DNA of 24,597 nt, taken from contig LXFE01000178.1 in assembly GCA_001929475.1 (NCBI GenBank), positions 1-24,597 of the forward strand. Reading direction: 5' to 3'. This stretch comes from Neolecta irregularis DAH-3 (taxonomy: Eukaryota > Ascomycota > Neolectomycetes > Neolectales > Neolectaceae). Positions within the stretch are counted from its first letter, which is position 1. Every line of letters starts with the position of its first letter. This document shows positions 1 through 11,632 of this stretch, piece by piece. The notes under the pieces were generated by a model. The model was not told the DNA's origin. It saw only the letters and a list, made by a program, of their open reading frames with translations, and searched no databases. Both the position numbers and the translations under genes were made by a program.

Positions 1-58
1 ATCTTCTATTTTCTAAATCTGTGATATCTAATTGTACCATCTGCTCATTGGTTTCCAT
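1..58 (-). CDS. Possible 5' end of a gene running off the left edge
   Basis: A minus-strand ATG at 58..56 opens a frame with no stop to the window edge, giving 19 codons beginning METNEQMVQLDITDLE. The region 59-279 between it and the EGD2 stop is AT-rich with a G-rich patch and would serve as its promoter. The fragment is too short to assign a family, and an open frame of this length can arise by chance, so this is tentative. Confidence 0.3.
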   Translation of the reverse strand, partial: METNEQMVQLDITDLENRR

Positions 59-279
59 TTTTAATAAGCGGTGTGGGAGAAATTTTGGTTTGGAAATTTA
101 CGTTTTTTTTTGGTGAGGTGTCGCGTAAAGGGGGGTGTCGCTTAACTCGACGTTGAGCTTATGATATTCCCTGTTTTAGAAAATGGAGATATTTCTTTTG
201 TGTGGCTGGCAAACGCAGCCTAAACTATCCACAATGCAATTTATTGAAAGTCATACCTGAATCTACATACTATACCCTT

Positions 280-2825
<2,546 letters not shown>

Positions 2826-2997
2826 GATGGTTGATGTGAAAGACGTTTATTCGCAGAAAAATTCAGAGTCTCAAATGCACAAAAAGAAATGCCGTCGAGA
2901 TCTAGTCTAGCAAGAAAAGACGAGTTCACAGGAATGGCAATGGATTCATTATACAAATCTTGGTCTTTGACTCCCGCCACCCATGCCACTATACAGT

Positions 2998-3571
2998 CTA
3001 AATGTCATCTAGAGAATCAAAATAGCACAAAAACAGACATACCAATTTCGCCAACATCGTCGCCAAATTCGAAATTGGCATCTGCTTCTTCTTCATTGCC
3101 AAAGGTGTCGCCTTCGTTGATTTTAGCAGAATCTGGGAGTTCACCGTATGCTTTGAGGCTTCGAGCTTCGTCTGGAGTGTATTTCAGTAAAACATCTGCT
3201 TTTTCGTCTTCGAATTCTCTGAGTGAGAGCAGGACAATATCGCCCTGATTGATCCAGACCTGGAGAGTCAGTAATTGAATAGCAGCTCAAGTGCTTTTTT
3301 GCGCATTTTACCACGGATATGGGCAAGACGAGTAACACCGTCAAAGCAAGCAGCAGTTACTCTTCCGTTTCCTAGCATTTTTAGGACCTGTGCGTATTCT
3401 GGAGGTGAGAAACAATATTCAAAAGGAGATTTATGCCTTGGCCGTCTTCTTTAAAGACAAGTTCGCGCTTTTGATCTTCTGCTTCGTTTTTTCCTCGTCG
3501 CCTGTTTTTACCTGGATATTTAACAGATGTTGAAAGGATGAAATACCTCCTTTTCCCTTGTTCTTGGGCAT
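2998..3571 (-). CDS. TIF11: Translation initiation factor eIF1A
   Basis: eIF1A binds the 40S A site, promotes scanning and helps choose the start codon. Exons are 3571..3547, 3511..3437, 3398..3295, 3259..3043 and 3008..2998, giving 143 aa, the usual eukaryotic length. The basic N-terminal tail ([20 protein letters not shown]), the OB fold (about residues 32-94, with [19 protein letters not shown] and [16 protein letters not shown]) and the acidic tail ending DDVGEIDDI are all present. Introns are 35, 38, 35 and 34 nt. The second (3399-3436) and third (3260-3294) have GC donors, and no GT donor preserves the conserved DGQEYAQVL and KMRKKVWIN junctions. The last exon is only 11 nt. It shares a 136-bp intergenic region with divergent YIF1. 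The next gene downstream on the same strand starts 172 bp away. Confidence 0.95.
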
Positions 3572-3707
3572 TATGGGAGAGCAGCGATTAAAACGTGGTT
3601 AGAATTCAATTCACTCCACCATAAACCAAATCACCGTCAACGTAGTAGAATCATACCAAAAGTATAGCAGAATTAAACGCTTTAATAACACTATAGCATC
3701 GGAGAAA
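3572..3707. promoter_or_regulatory. Shared divergent promoter region of eIF1A and YIF1
   Basis: Only 136 bp separate the two start codons, so the promoters and 5' leaders of both genes must lie here. The sequence is AT-rich on the YIF1 side. I see no consensus element strong enough to name. Confidence 0.5.
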
Positions 3708-4768
3708 ATGACCAACTACTATGAGCAGACACAATCGCAAGCACCGCCCTATGAACATTTGGTTCATCCTGTGCCTCAACATATTGCTCGACCAATGCAA
3801 CAGTATGGGTCGCAGCAGCAGCAGCAGCAATTCTCCCAACCACAAAATTCGCAGCAACAACAGTATTCGCAACAACAACAATATCCGCAACATGCGCAAT
3901 ATTTGACCCATCCACTCACCTCCATATTTGCAGTACCAGATGGCACGGCGCAGGTCGGACTGCATATGGGCCGCACTGCCGTTGCGCAAGGAGCCAACTA
4001 TGTAGCGCGCTATGTCGATGTTGCTGCGCTCAAACACTATTTCAACGTGTCAAACTACTTTGTCCTGCACAAATTGCGACTGGTGCTATTTCCCTGGAGA
4101 CACTCGCCTTGGTCGCGTCTCGTTTCGAGATCTGCTATGAATCCGTCTGCAGATCTCTATAAACCACCGCGAGATGATCTCAATTCGCCCGACATGTATA
4201 TTCCGGTCATGGCATTCGTCACGTACATTCTCCTCGCCGGTGTCATGGCTGGAATCAGAGGCGATTTTCGTCCAGAACTGCTCGGAATCACTGCGAGTTT
4301 TGCGTTTGCCGTGGTGTTGATCGAGTTTCTCGTAGTAAAACTCGGCTGTTACCTGCTAAACATCACCAGCGAATCGCAGTACCTCGACCTCATTGCGTAC
4401 AGCGGCTACAAATTCGTCGGGTGTGTTTTTGTTCTTTTGTCCGTTCTAAACTCCAGAATCATCGCCACAATGATTTCCCAGTTCGCTTTTGCAGATAAGA
4501 GCTGGCTTCCGTGGCTCGTTTTCTTCTATACATACGCAGCAAATGGCTTCTTTCTCGTATGTCTTTGAATTATCATGCTGATTATCAGCTCCGCAGTCTC
4601 AAATATGTAGTCCTCCCAGAAACATCTGGGTCTGCTACAACTACGGCGACTGTTACTTCTGCTCAGCGCACTCGCCGCATCCATTTCCTTGCAATCATCT
4701 CTGTCGGCCAGATTATCGCCATGTGGTTCAGTGTTCCGGATGGACCATGGATTTTATCCCGTCCATGA
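3708..4768 (+). CDS. YIF1: Yif1 family ER-Golgi vesicle transport membrane protein, C-terminus altered by insertion
   Basis: Yif1 works with Yip1 and Rab/Ypt GTPases in ER-to-Golgi transport. Exons are 3708-4556 and 4589-4768, giving 342 aa. A proline- and glutamine-rich cytosolic N-terminus includes runs of CAG/CAA codons at 3812-3890. The conserved core follows (ALKHYFNVSNYFVLHKLRLVLFPW shortened to FNVSNYFVLHKL), with the NSPDMYIPVMAFVTYILL segment and about five membrane helices. The intron (4557-4588) is 32 nt, among the shortest here, with donor GTATGT and branch CTGAT. After IIAMW the frame enters a hAT element and continues FSVPDGPWILSRP before a stop. Without the element and one copy of its duplication the frame would read MWLLS-stop at 5723-5725, giving 332 aa. 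The protein is probably still functional but has a foreign tail at the end of its last membrane helix. Confidence 0.9.
4721..4728 (+). repeat. Left 8-bp target-site duplication (ATGTGGTT)
   Basis: ATGTGGTT occurs immediately before the CAGTGTT end of the element and again at 5708-5715 immediately after the AACACTG end. Eight base pairs is the diagnostic duplication length of hAT transposons. Confidence 0.92.
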
Positions 4769-4915
4769 AAAGTTGAACTTTATCCATGGATTTTTAGTCC
4801 ATGGACTGGACTAGGGAAAAAGCCTGGTCCATCCGGTCCATGGACTGGATGGACCGTATCACGTGATATTTGATTGTAGGGATTTACCTCGTCAAACAAT
4901 GAATTTTCATTTCAC

Positions 4916-5170
4916 GCACTCCAACTCCCACGCCCGCTGCAGCGCCCTCACCTGCTCCAGCGCCCTCACCTGCTCCAACTCCCTGGCCCGCTGCACTGCT
5001 CCCACCCACTCCAGCACCTTTGCCAGCTCCAGCACTCTCACCCACTCCAACTCCCTGGCCCGATCCAGTGCCCTTACCCGCTCCACTGCCCTTACCCGCT
5101 CCAACACTCTCGCCCGCTCCAGCGCCCTCGCCAGTTGCAGAACCCCCGCCTGCTGACGCCCTCTCTGGCT
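4916..5170. repeat. C-rich minisatellite of about 18-bp units inside the hAT element
   Basis: Degenerate tandem copies of an 18-bp unit such as CCTGCTCCAGCGCCCTCA and CCCGCTCCACTGCCCTTA run through this interval. All frames are open because the unit is a multiple of three and lacks stops. That explains the proline/alanine- and glycine/valine-rich translations on either strand, which are not genes. Confidence 0.8.
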
Positions 5171-5395
5171 GCAACTCCCTCACCCCTGCCGCTGAAACTC
5201 CGATTCCCGCAAACTCAGTCAACCTGTTGAGTAAGTTAAATCAAAAGCCGGTGCAAGTTGCTTGATACATGTAGCTTTCACATGTTGTCTAAGAGACTTG
5301 GTTGTGTTGGGAATATCTATTAGGTATTTCAGACATCATTGTTTGGTTGTTTCTGACGTATGATTTCTATTTTATGTGACATGTATAAACAAAGT

Positions 5396-5699
5396 CAGTC
5401 TCTCCCACCTCCCGCATCTCGCCTTTCCTGTCCCACCCGACCTTCCAGTCCCGCCCACCTTTCCAGTTCCACCGTGCTTCCTCTGCAGTCCCGCCATGCC
5501 CGTCCCTCCCTCCTCACCCATCCCACGCATCCCTCCTGCCTCGCTTATTCCGCCCTTGCCCATCCCGCGAGTCCCTGTCCGCCTATGCCTCCTCTCCCAT
5601 CCTGCCTGACTCTCCCATCCCGCCCGTGCTGCCTGTCCCTGTCCAACCCATGCCTCCTCTCCCATCCTGCCTGACTCTCCCATCCTGCCAGACTCTCAG
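5396..5699. repeat. Polypyrimidine tract with imperfect tandem repeats inside the hAT element
   Basis: The plus strand is almost entirely C and T with periodic CCTCCC/TCCCATCC blocks. A block near 5586-5618 recurs near 5650-5682, giving a 64-bp period (both contain CTCTCCCATCCTGCCTGACT). Purine/pyrimidine asymmetry of this length can favour triplex or slipped structures. It is not coding. Confidence 0.75.
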
Positions 5700-5707
5700 G
5701 AACACTG

Positions 5708-5715
5708 ATGTGGTT
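5708..5715 (+). repeat. Right 8-bp target-site duplication (ATGTGGTT)
   Basis: Second copy of the duplication. The bases that follow it (GCTGAGTTGA) restore the ancestral YIF1 ending L-L-S-stop when joined to the left flank. Confidence 0.92.
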
Positions 5716-5809
5716 GCTGAGTTGAAAAGTTATATCATTATTCGCTTATTTTACCCGGGTCATTTTATGTGTTATCTATTTATGTGACCCGTACTCTTAT
5801 CCCCCCCAA

Positions 5810-7059
5810 ATGGACCAACACCAAAATTCTCCAGATGAACAAATCCTCCTCTGCAAAACAGCCCGGTCGTTTGATCTATACTCTCAGCATTCCTACCGCC
5901 AGACTCAAAAGCGCAGACGCGATTTTTATGTATTGCCGTTGGCTCATAGATCCCTTTTGCCAGACCACCTATCCCTTATCGACGCCGTAGACGACCGTAT
6001 TCGCAAAAATCAAGATTTTCTCAGTAAAATAATCGCCGGTCTCGGGTTGTCTTTGGCATGCCCTGCGGCAGAATTACAAAATGCTGCTTCATCTGACCCT
6101 TCAGTAGAATCACACGACGTCGATAAAGTAAAAAGTACTCTAAAACAATTCGTCCGCGATTGGAGCACAGAGGTACCCAAACCCAGAAAGCCGTTTTAAA
6201 TTTACAGGGCGAAGAAGAACGCAGAAAGACGTACGACCCAATCATCTTTCAACTCCAAAAATACTTTCCCGACCCGTGAGCATACCTGTATTCGTACTAA
6301 TGACGAGAAAAGATATCAGAGTACTTGTACCCGGCGCAGGGCTGGCTAGATTATGCGTGGAAATATATCGATTGGGATACCATGTCCAGGGCAATGAATT
6401 CAGTTGGCACATGCTCTTTGCATCCCAATTCATCCTCAACACGTACTTGTTCCAATATGTCCCATCAATAACCATTCAGACCAATGGAAAAACATTCGTG
6501 TGTAATATATCCATATATCCATACATTTAGCAATCACCCATCAAACACTTCTCTTCTTCGTGGAATCACAATTCCAGATATCGTTCCCGGAGATATTCTC
6601 GATCGAGCCACAGGAGATCTTTCCATGAATGCCGGAGAATTCGTAGACTGTTACTCTCGTCCTTCTGAAAGACGTACTCCGCTGCGTAGCGCGGACTGAT
6701 AGTTAGATGCATGGGATTGTATCATTACATGTTTTTTCATCGATACAGCCCCAAATATAATCGCTTATCTTGATACAATTCGGTACTGTCTCAAACCAGA
6801 ATCAGGTCGGTGGATCAATCTTGGTCCGTTGCTATGGCACTGGGAAGGCCGGCCCGACGAATCGAGTCTAGAATTGGGCATGCATGAAGTCATTCAACTT
6901 GCCCAACGAATGGGATTCGACTTTTTGGAAAGAAAGGGCATTTTGACTGGATACACAGAGAACAAACATAGTGAGAAAATGATTAGAGCAATCTAATATG
7001 GAGGTCTGCTCAAGTATCAATATACCACAGAATTATGGACCGCACGGACAGCTGAATGA
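5810..7059 (+). CDS. N2227/CARNMT1-like N-methyltransferase (carnosine N-methyltransferase family)
   Basis: SAM-dependent methyltransferases of the N2227 family include animal CARNMT1 (carnosine to anserine, and histidine methylation in proteins); yeast has a homologue, YNL092W. Exons are 5810-6172, 6208-6275, 6308-6442, 6480-6673, 6707-6970 and 7004-7059, giving 359 aa. Every junction is in phase. Hallmarks are [16 protein letters not shown], the SAM-binding motif [54 protein letters not shown] and [17 protein letters not shown], with a C-terminus ending [12 protein letters not shown]. Introns are 35, 32, 37, 33 and 33 nt, all GT-AG. The fourth has an alternative upstream donor at 6659 that would give a 48-nt intron and a shorter loop. 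The start ATG at 5810 begins a stretch matching the family N-terminus. The YIF1 end lies just upstream on the same strand. Confidence 0.9.
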
Positions 7060-7225
7060 TGGTGATAGTTACCATAAAATGGATACCACGTACTGCAGTA
7101 TAGATCGCATGCAATGACGACGATAATCACTAATTAACTAAACTTCAGATATAAAAACACACAACCCCGTTTTCTATAGGAATGATTGTTAAATCTCGGC
7201 CCACCCAGCACCAACAGAGATACCG

Positions 7226-8228
7226 CTACTTATCGTCATCCCAGCTTCCCAATAACATGATCTTCTGGAGAGTGTGTTTCTCGAGCGTACTGATAGACTT
7301 GTACAACTCTTTGAATGCCGATGCTGAATTGAGGACCCGCTTCTCGTTGCAGCCGGTGAGTTCTTTGCACAAAAGTAGGTGCGGACAATTTCCCAGACCA
7401 TTGGCAATCCTATTTTCTCGTCCCAGTTGGTAGAGCTGGCTATATCCGAATGCCGTTCTTCAATGCCCCAGTCCAATAACATAGAACTGAACGGTGCGGT
7501 AGAAGACTGACTGTGTTGCATCGATTCTTGCATTCTGCAATGTTCTGGCTCCTCGTCTTCTTCCTTCTCTTCAACAGGATTCAAAATCCAGAAAGGATAT
7601 CCAAGCTGCTTTGCATTTTCACTCAAAAACCTCTCCCAAAAATGCATCTCGAAAACATCTCCGCTTCCAGGATATCCTCCCTTGCAAAACAACGCATCCA
7701 AAACAAGAGGCTCCTCCACACCTGCCAGACTCTGCACAACCTTCTTCAACAGTCGGCCATAAATCCCGTCTTCGATAGGCCCTGTCACGGAATTCCTGCG
7801 CGAGCGGCGGTAATGTACTTGCCGGATAAGTTCAGAAAGTAAAAGACGAGACTGCTCCGCTTGCCAAGCGTGTACTTTATCACCGACATTGCACCCCGGA
7901 GCGGTATTCTCATCGACAGTGATATTAGTATCGCTCGATTTAGCAAGACTCTTTTCCTCTTGCGCTATTGTTGTAAATCCACCGATTCCGTTATGGCCAG
8001 GAAACACTACCACGCCCGCATCACCGGCTCCCATAGACCCATTATCAAATATGGTAACATGCTAAAAAATCAGCCTGCAGGAAAACCGAAAGAGCAGACC
8101 TCTACTTCGGTATATATACCAGCAGAACTAATAAAAGACCCCGTCGAGTCAGACAACATAACCCACTCCGTTGGACCTTTCGACTCCCCATTCCTCTCGA
8201 ACTGCTGCGCATGCGCCTGGAATGTCAT
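7226..8228 (-). CDS. Unrecognised protein, probably conserved, three or more exons
   Basis: I do not recognise this family. From the ATG at 8228 the frame reads MTFQAHAQQFERNGESKG and continues through TEWVMLSDSTGSF. A 38-nt intron (about 8050-8087, donor GTCTGC, branch CTGAT) joins in phase to a long exon containing HVTIFDNGSMGAGDAGVVVF and FPGHNGIGGF. That exon continues through a helical stretch LLLSELIRQVHYRRSRR, the segment KGGYPGSGDVFEMHFWERF and the segment GYPFWILNP, then an acidic linker. Near 7340-7395 the frame must switch to reach a well-formed end, AFKELYKSISTLEKHTLQ and LLGSWDDDK-stop. A 44-nt or 47-nt intron would do this and I cannot choose between them. There are no membrane segments. 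An upstream exon starting at an ATG near 8314 is possible but less compact. Confidence 0.6.
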
Positions 8229-8615
8229 ATTTGTGTCTGCGCGGTGTCAGAGTAGAAACAGCGATTTGAGATACCTGGGAAGAGGATGTGGCGGGGAAGG
8301 TAATCATTGGCGCCATTTGCAGATAGGCGCCAATTACCCGATATCAGCCGATGATAACCCAACTCGGGCATCAACAATAAACAGACAAATAAAGATAAGG
8401 CGCAGGCACACAAATCTTCTTTCTGACAAATGCTTATCCATGTAGGACAGTAGAAAGTGGTCTACAGCAGATAATTACCTGTGGCCTAGGAAAAAGGGAA
8501 AAGACAGGATTGCACGCCTAATCATGGATGATCCAGCCGCCCTCCCGCTCGCGCTGACCCCCGCAGAGACCGTCGATCCGCACAACCCCGCCTCGCTCGA
8601 GCTGCTCGCTGCCCC

Positions 8616-10027
8616 AATGTCGCCCAAAGTCGCGCCAACCGCCTCTAGCAGATCATCGCCCGCGCCGGCGCCCCCGATGCTGGTCGTCTGTGCGGCATCA
8701 TCGTCAGCTCCCTCGATGAGAAAGACGGCAAAGACGGCGACGATCTCGACCTCCTGGAAAAGAAACTCCAATCCGCAAACTTGTCTGAGCAAGGCAGGCT
8801 GCCCTCGCCCTTTAGCACTAACTTCTAGCCTCAAAAGTCGCAAGCCGCGAATTGGGCCCGTCTCAAAAGAATGCATCCTACACAACCCGAGTACATTGTT
8901 TGCATAACTTACCTCGAAACGCTCTCAGAGATTAACACCACCGCATCCGACAATCTCGACCTTTCTACAGTCTCCCGCGAACAACTCGACGCAGATCACT
9001 ACGGTTTAGAAAACGTCAAGAAACGCCTACTTGAATATCTCGCTGTTCTACGACTCAAAAAAGCTACAAACTCAAATTCCGTCGACAAAGCTCCCATCTT
9101 GCTCCTCGTCGGCCCCCCAGGCACCGGGAAACCCAGTCTTGCCAAGAGTATTGCAAAAAGCATTGGCCGCAAGTTTTTAAGAATCAGCCTTGGTGGCGTC
9201 CGCGACGAGGCAGAAATCAGAGGCCATCGAAGAACATACGTTGGCGCCATGCCAGGAGTCATCCTCCAAGGTTTACGAAAAATACAAGTTTGCAACCCTG
9301 TTTGCTTCTGGACGAGGCACAATCATCTCTCTTTGAGTCTGACTTTACAGGTTGACAAACTCTCCGCTAACAATTTCCACGGAGATCCTTCGGCTGCAAT
9401 GCTCAAAGTCTTTGACCCCGAACAAAACTTTTCCTTTTCAGATCAGTACATCAACATTCCTGTGGATTTATCCCGCGTCCTCTTCATCGCCACCGCTAAT
9501 TCGCTCGATACTATTTCGGGACCTTTATTAGATCGAATGGAAGTAATTCACCTATCCGACTACACATACCACGAAAAACTCCATATCGCTAAACAACACC
9601 TCGTCTCTAAACAGGTAAAAGAAAATGGACTAGCAAAGTTATCCATCGAGGATGATGCGCTGATAAAAATCGCCACAGGGTATACCCACGAAGCCGGTGT
9701 TCGGAGTCTTAACGACAATTTGCGGCAGTATGTCGATATATAGCAGTCGAATCAACTGAAAATCCAAATGCCTCATAAACATCTATCACCGTCGACGATA
9801 TCCCAAAAATCCTCGGAATCGAGAAATATACACTTGAAATCACAGAACGGAGTAATCGGCCTGGAGTCGTTACTGGTCTTGCTTACATGGCTCCCGGTAC
9901 AGGAGGAATTCTCTTCATTGAACCCACTTCCATGCCTGGTTCCGGAGTCCTCCCAATGCCCGGAAATCTCGGAAATGTCATCGAAGAATCGCCTCTGTGC
10001 GCTTTCTTGGCTTAAATTCCACGCTTT
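8616..10027 (+). pseudogene. Decayed peroxisomal-type Lon protease
   Basis: Lon AAA+ protease blocks are all present but broken: [24 protein letters not shown], the Walker A region [31 protein letters not shown], Walker [67 protein letters not shown] and the start of the protease domain (PGVVTGLAYMAPGTGGILF). Damage includes an in-frame TAG at 8646, an extra base near 8855 (GGGCCC), a missing base just before Walker B near 9300, a frameshift near 9725, a TAA near 9777 and another shift near 9990. Walker A carries Pro in place of the conserved Thr. The catalytic Ser-Lys half is missing because the sequence runs into an OPT fragment. Two embedded introns of 35 nt (8794-8828) and 34 nt (9317-9350) both have GC donors. 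The N-terminal substrate-binding domain is not recognisable. Confidence 0.88.
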
Positions 10028-10461
10028 TCAACTTCATTTGACGGCTTTACCTTCTGGCAAATGCATCGTTTGGCGGGGGACAGGCATACGCTACGGACAT
10101 CCTACTAGCTCAAAGTGCCTTCTACGGTCAACATTTTGGTGCAGCATTTGATCTGCTACTCGTTATATCAACGCAAGTTCTCGGATATTCCCTTGCCGGC
10201 TTATCGAGGCGGCTTCTAGTTTGGCCTGCAGCAGTCATTTGGCCAGCAGTTCTTGTCAACACTCAAACACTCCACACAGATCTCAACGTAACCTTTTCTC
10301 CTTACATACATCATAACCATTCAGCGCGTTGCATTTGGGTGGAAAATATCGCGATATCAATTTTTCATGTCTCCATTGGTGGATTCTTCTGGTACTTCTT
10401 TCCCGGTTACATTTTCACCGGATTGTCTACATTTCATGGATCATGGATCATTTATCTATGA
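10028..10461 (+). pseudogene. Fragment of an oligopeptide transporter (OPT family)
   Basis: Reading on the plus strand gives ANASFGGGQAYATDILLAQ, FYGQHFGAAFD, a membrane stretch LLLVISTQVLGYSLAGLSRR and LVWPAAVIWPAVLVNTQTLH. After a 37-nt intron (about 10288-10324) it reads GWKISRYQFFM and, one frame over, SIGGFFWYFFPGYIFTGLSTF. These are the central motifs of fungal OPT peptide/metal-chelate transporters. It is a relic because the N-terminal and C-terminal parts are missing, there is no start codon and a frameshift interrupts the ISRYQFF/GGFFWYFFPGY block. It follows the Lon relic directly on the same strand with no spacer. The 244 bp from here to the next gene holds nothing I can identify. 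Confidence 0.82.
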
Positions 10462-10705
10462 AAAACCTGGTTTATTTAATAGTTATCCAGTGAAAACAAA
10501 GAATATTCGTGACTGCATATGCGATACATTTCTTTATTGTAAGATCAAGTCAAAACCTTTTGAAATTACACTTGTTGCCCCCGAATAACACTACTATGTC
10601 AAGTTCATTCATTTTCTCCAAGACAACCTTTTTGCCCACAACGTTTGGCCAAATATGTTGATGTATTGTTATTTCACCGCTTATAAAAACGATATTATTC
10701 CTTGA

Positions 10706-11461
10706 TTAAATAGGTAAAGACATGAGGGATTTCAGGTCTGGTATAGCGCCTTTCGCTAATAGATATCTTACCATCCGCTTACTTTCATTTCGAGTCGCAA
10801 TTCCAATCAGTTGTTTATTGTTGGCCACTAGAGCTCCATTTGCAATCAAAACATCGCAAATCTCTTCATCGTCAACGTCAACTGCAGCAACCAAAGCTTC
10901 ATCATATAGATTTTCCGCTCGAAAATCGGCTTTGGCATTGATGAGTGCGCGCAGCAGAGAAACTCGTCCTAATCGAATGACATCGTTTAAAATCATCTCG
11001 AAATCCAGTTTTTCAATCCTGGCGCCTTTAAAATACAGAGAAAGCAGCAAATCTTCTTTCCCTGCAAGTACAAGAGACCCAGGTATTATAATTTTCTCGA
11101 GGCTGAGTTTGTCAATAATCTTTTGCTTTATAAGCCAGTTTTCAATATAGACCAAGGTTTTCGCCGTAAAAAAGCGTCTTCGTAGCCCGTATTGAAGAAA
11201 TACTGGCCAATTTCTATGCAAGGATCGAAGGAATTGAACCTTTGCGAATTCAGGTGGACTAGACAAGCGTGTATATATCGTTCTCGACACAAGCGGTAGC
11301 AGATGGTTAGACGACCGGCACAAGATATTCAACAACAACTCTGTCGGTAAAGATTCGAAAGGTGATGCAGAAGCAATATACTTGCGGTTCGAATTCTCTG
11401 AGAAAGTGCAGGTCGTTTGTTTCATCAAAGGACGTCTTTTGTCGGTGATATTGTTGCCCAT
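10706..11461 (-). CDS. F-box protein with ankyrin-like repeats
   Basis: This is a single-exon frame of 251 aa starting at the ATG before GNNITDKRRPL; the reading frame is open further upstream but has no ATG there. An F-box-like segment (FESLPTELLLNILCRSSNHL) lies near residues 34-80. It is followed by alpha-helical repeats resembling ankyrin units (EDLLLSLYFKGARIEKLDFE, VSLLRALINAKADFRAENLY, EEICDVLIANGALVANNKQL, MVRYLLAKGAIPDLKSL). F-box proteins recruit substrates to SCF ubiquitin ligases, and the repeats would be the substrate-binding part. The target cannot be inferred. It lies 171 bp downstream of another F-box gene on the same strand; the two share little beyond the F-box. Confidence 0.72.
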   Translation of the reverse strand: MGNNITDKRRPLMKQTTCTFSENSNRKYIASASPFESLPTELLLNILCRSSNHLLPLVSRTIYTRLSSPPEFAKVQFLRSLHRNWPVFLQYGLRRRFFTAKTLVYIENWLIKQKIIDKLSLEKIIIPGSLVLAGKEDLLLSLYFKGARIEKLDFEMILNDVIRLGRVSLLRALINAKADFRAENLYDEALVAAVDVDDEEICDVLIANGALVANNKQLIGIATRNESKRMVRYLLAKGAIPDLKSLMSLPI

Positions 11462-11632
11462 GGTGGAGAAAAACCGCGTAATAAGCTCGATTTTAACATC
11501 TGCAATTATTACCCCACAATATTGGGGTCTTCTAACTTGTACCAATGCCAATACCTTTTGGGTTCAAGAATCGAGGTAAAAAGAATACCCGGGTTGGATT
11601 GTGGTTATTATATTACAATCCGGATAGATTCT

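Larger units (their letters stand above)
4729..5707. mobile_element. Non-autonomous hAT-superfamily transposon inserted in YIF1
   Basis: The 979-bp element has short terminal inverted repeats. The left end reads CAGTGTTCCGGA and the right end read inward is CAGTGTTCCTGA (11 of 12 match). Perfect 8-bp target duplications flank it. The left 130 bp carries several subterminal copies of GTCCATGGAC-type palindromes, an AAAAAGCC box and the palindrome ATCACGTGAT (4857-4868 region). The remainder is strongly C-rich on this strand and made of minisatellite-like repeats. No transposase similarity is visible, so it must move, if at all, using an enzyme encoded elsewhere. The undamaged duplications suggest fairly recent insertion. 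Confidence 0.92.

Noticed and set aside
4884-5265. Long open frames on both strands resembling proline/alanine-rich or glycine/valine-rich proteins
   Set aside because: They are produced by an 18-bp C-rich minisatellite inside a transposon. All frames are open because the repeat unit is a multiple of three and lacks stops.
5360-5683. Open frames giving collagen-like GTGMxG or proline-rich proteins
   Set aside because: Same cause: a polypyrimidine tandem tract inside the hAT element, with no conserved domain or sensible start.
8475-8907. Two opposing 127-136-codon frames
   Set aside because: The Lon relic is readable in a third frame through here (LEKKLQSANLSEQ and SRELG). These frames are shadows of it.
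9768-10151. A 127-codon frame as a separate gene
   Set aside because: It is mostly the wrong frame of the Lon protease domain; the correct frame shows PGVVTGLAYMAPGTGG.
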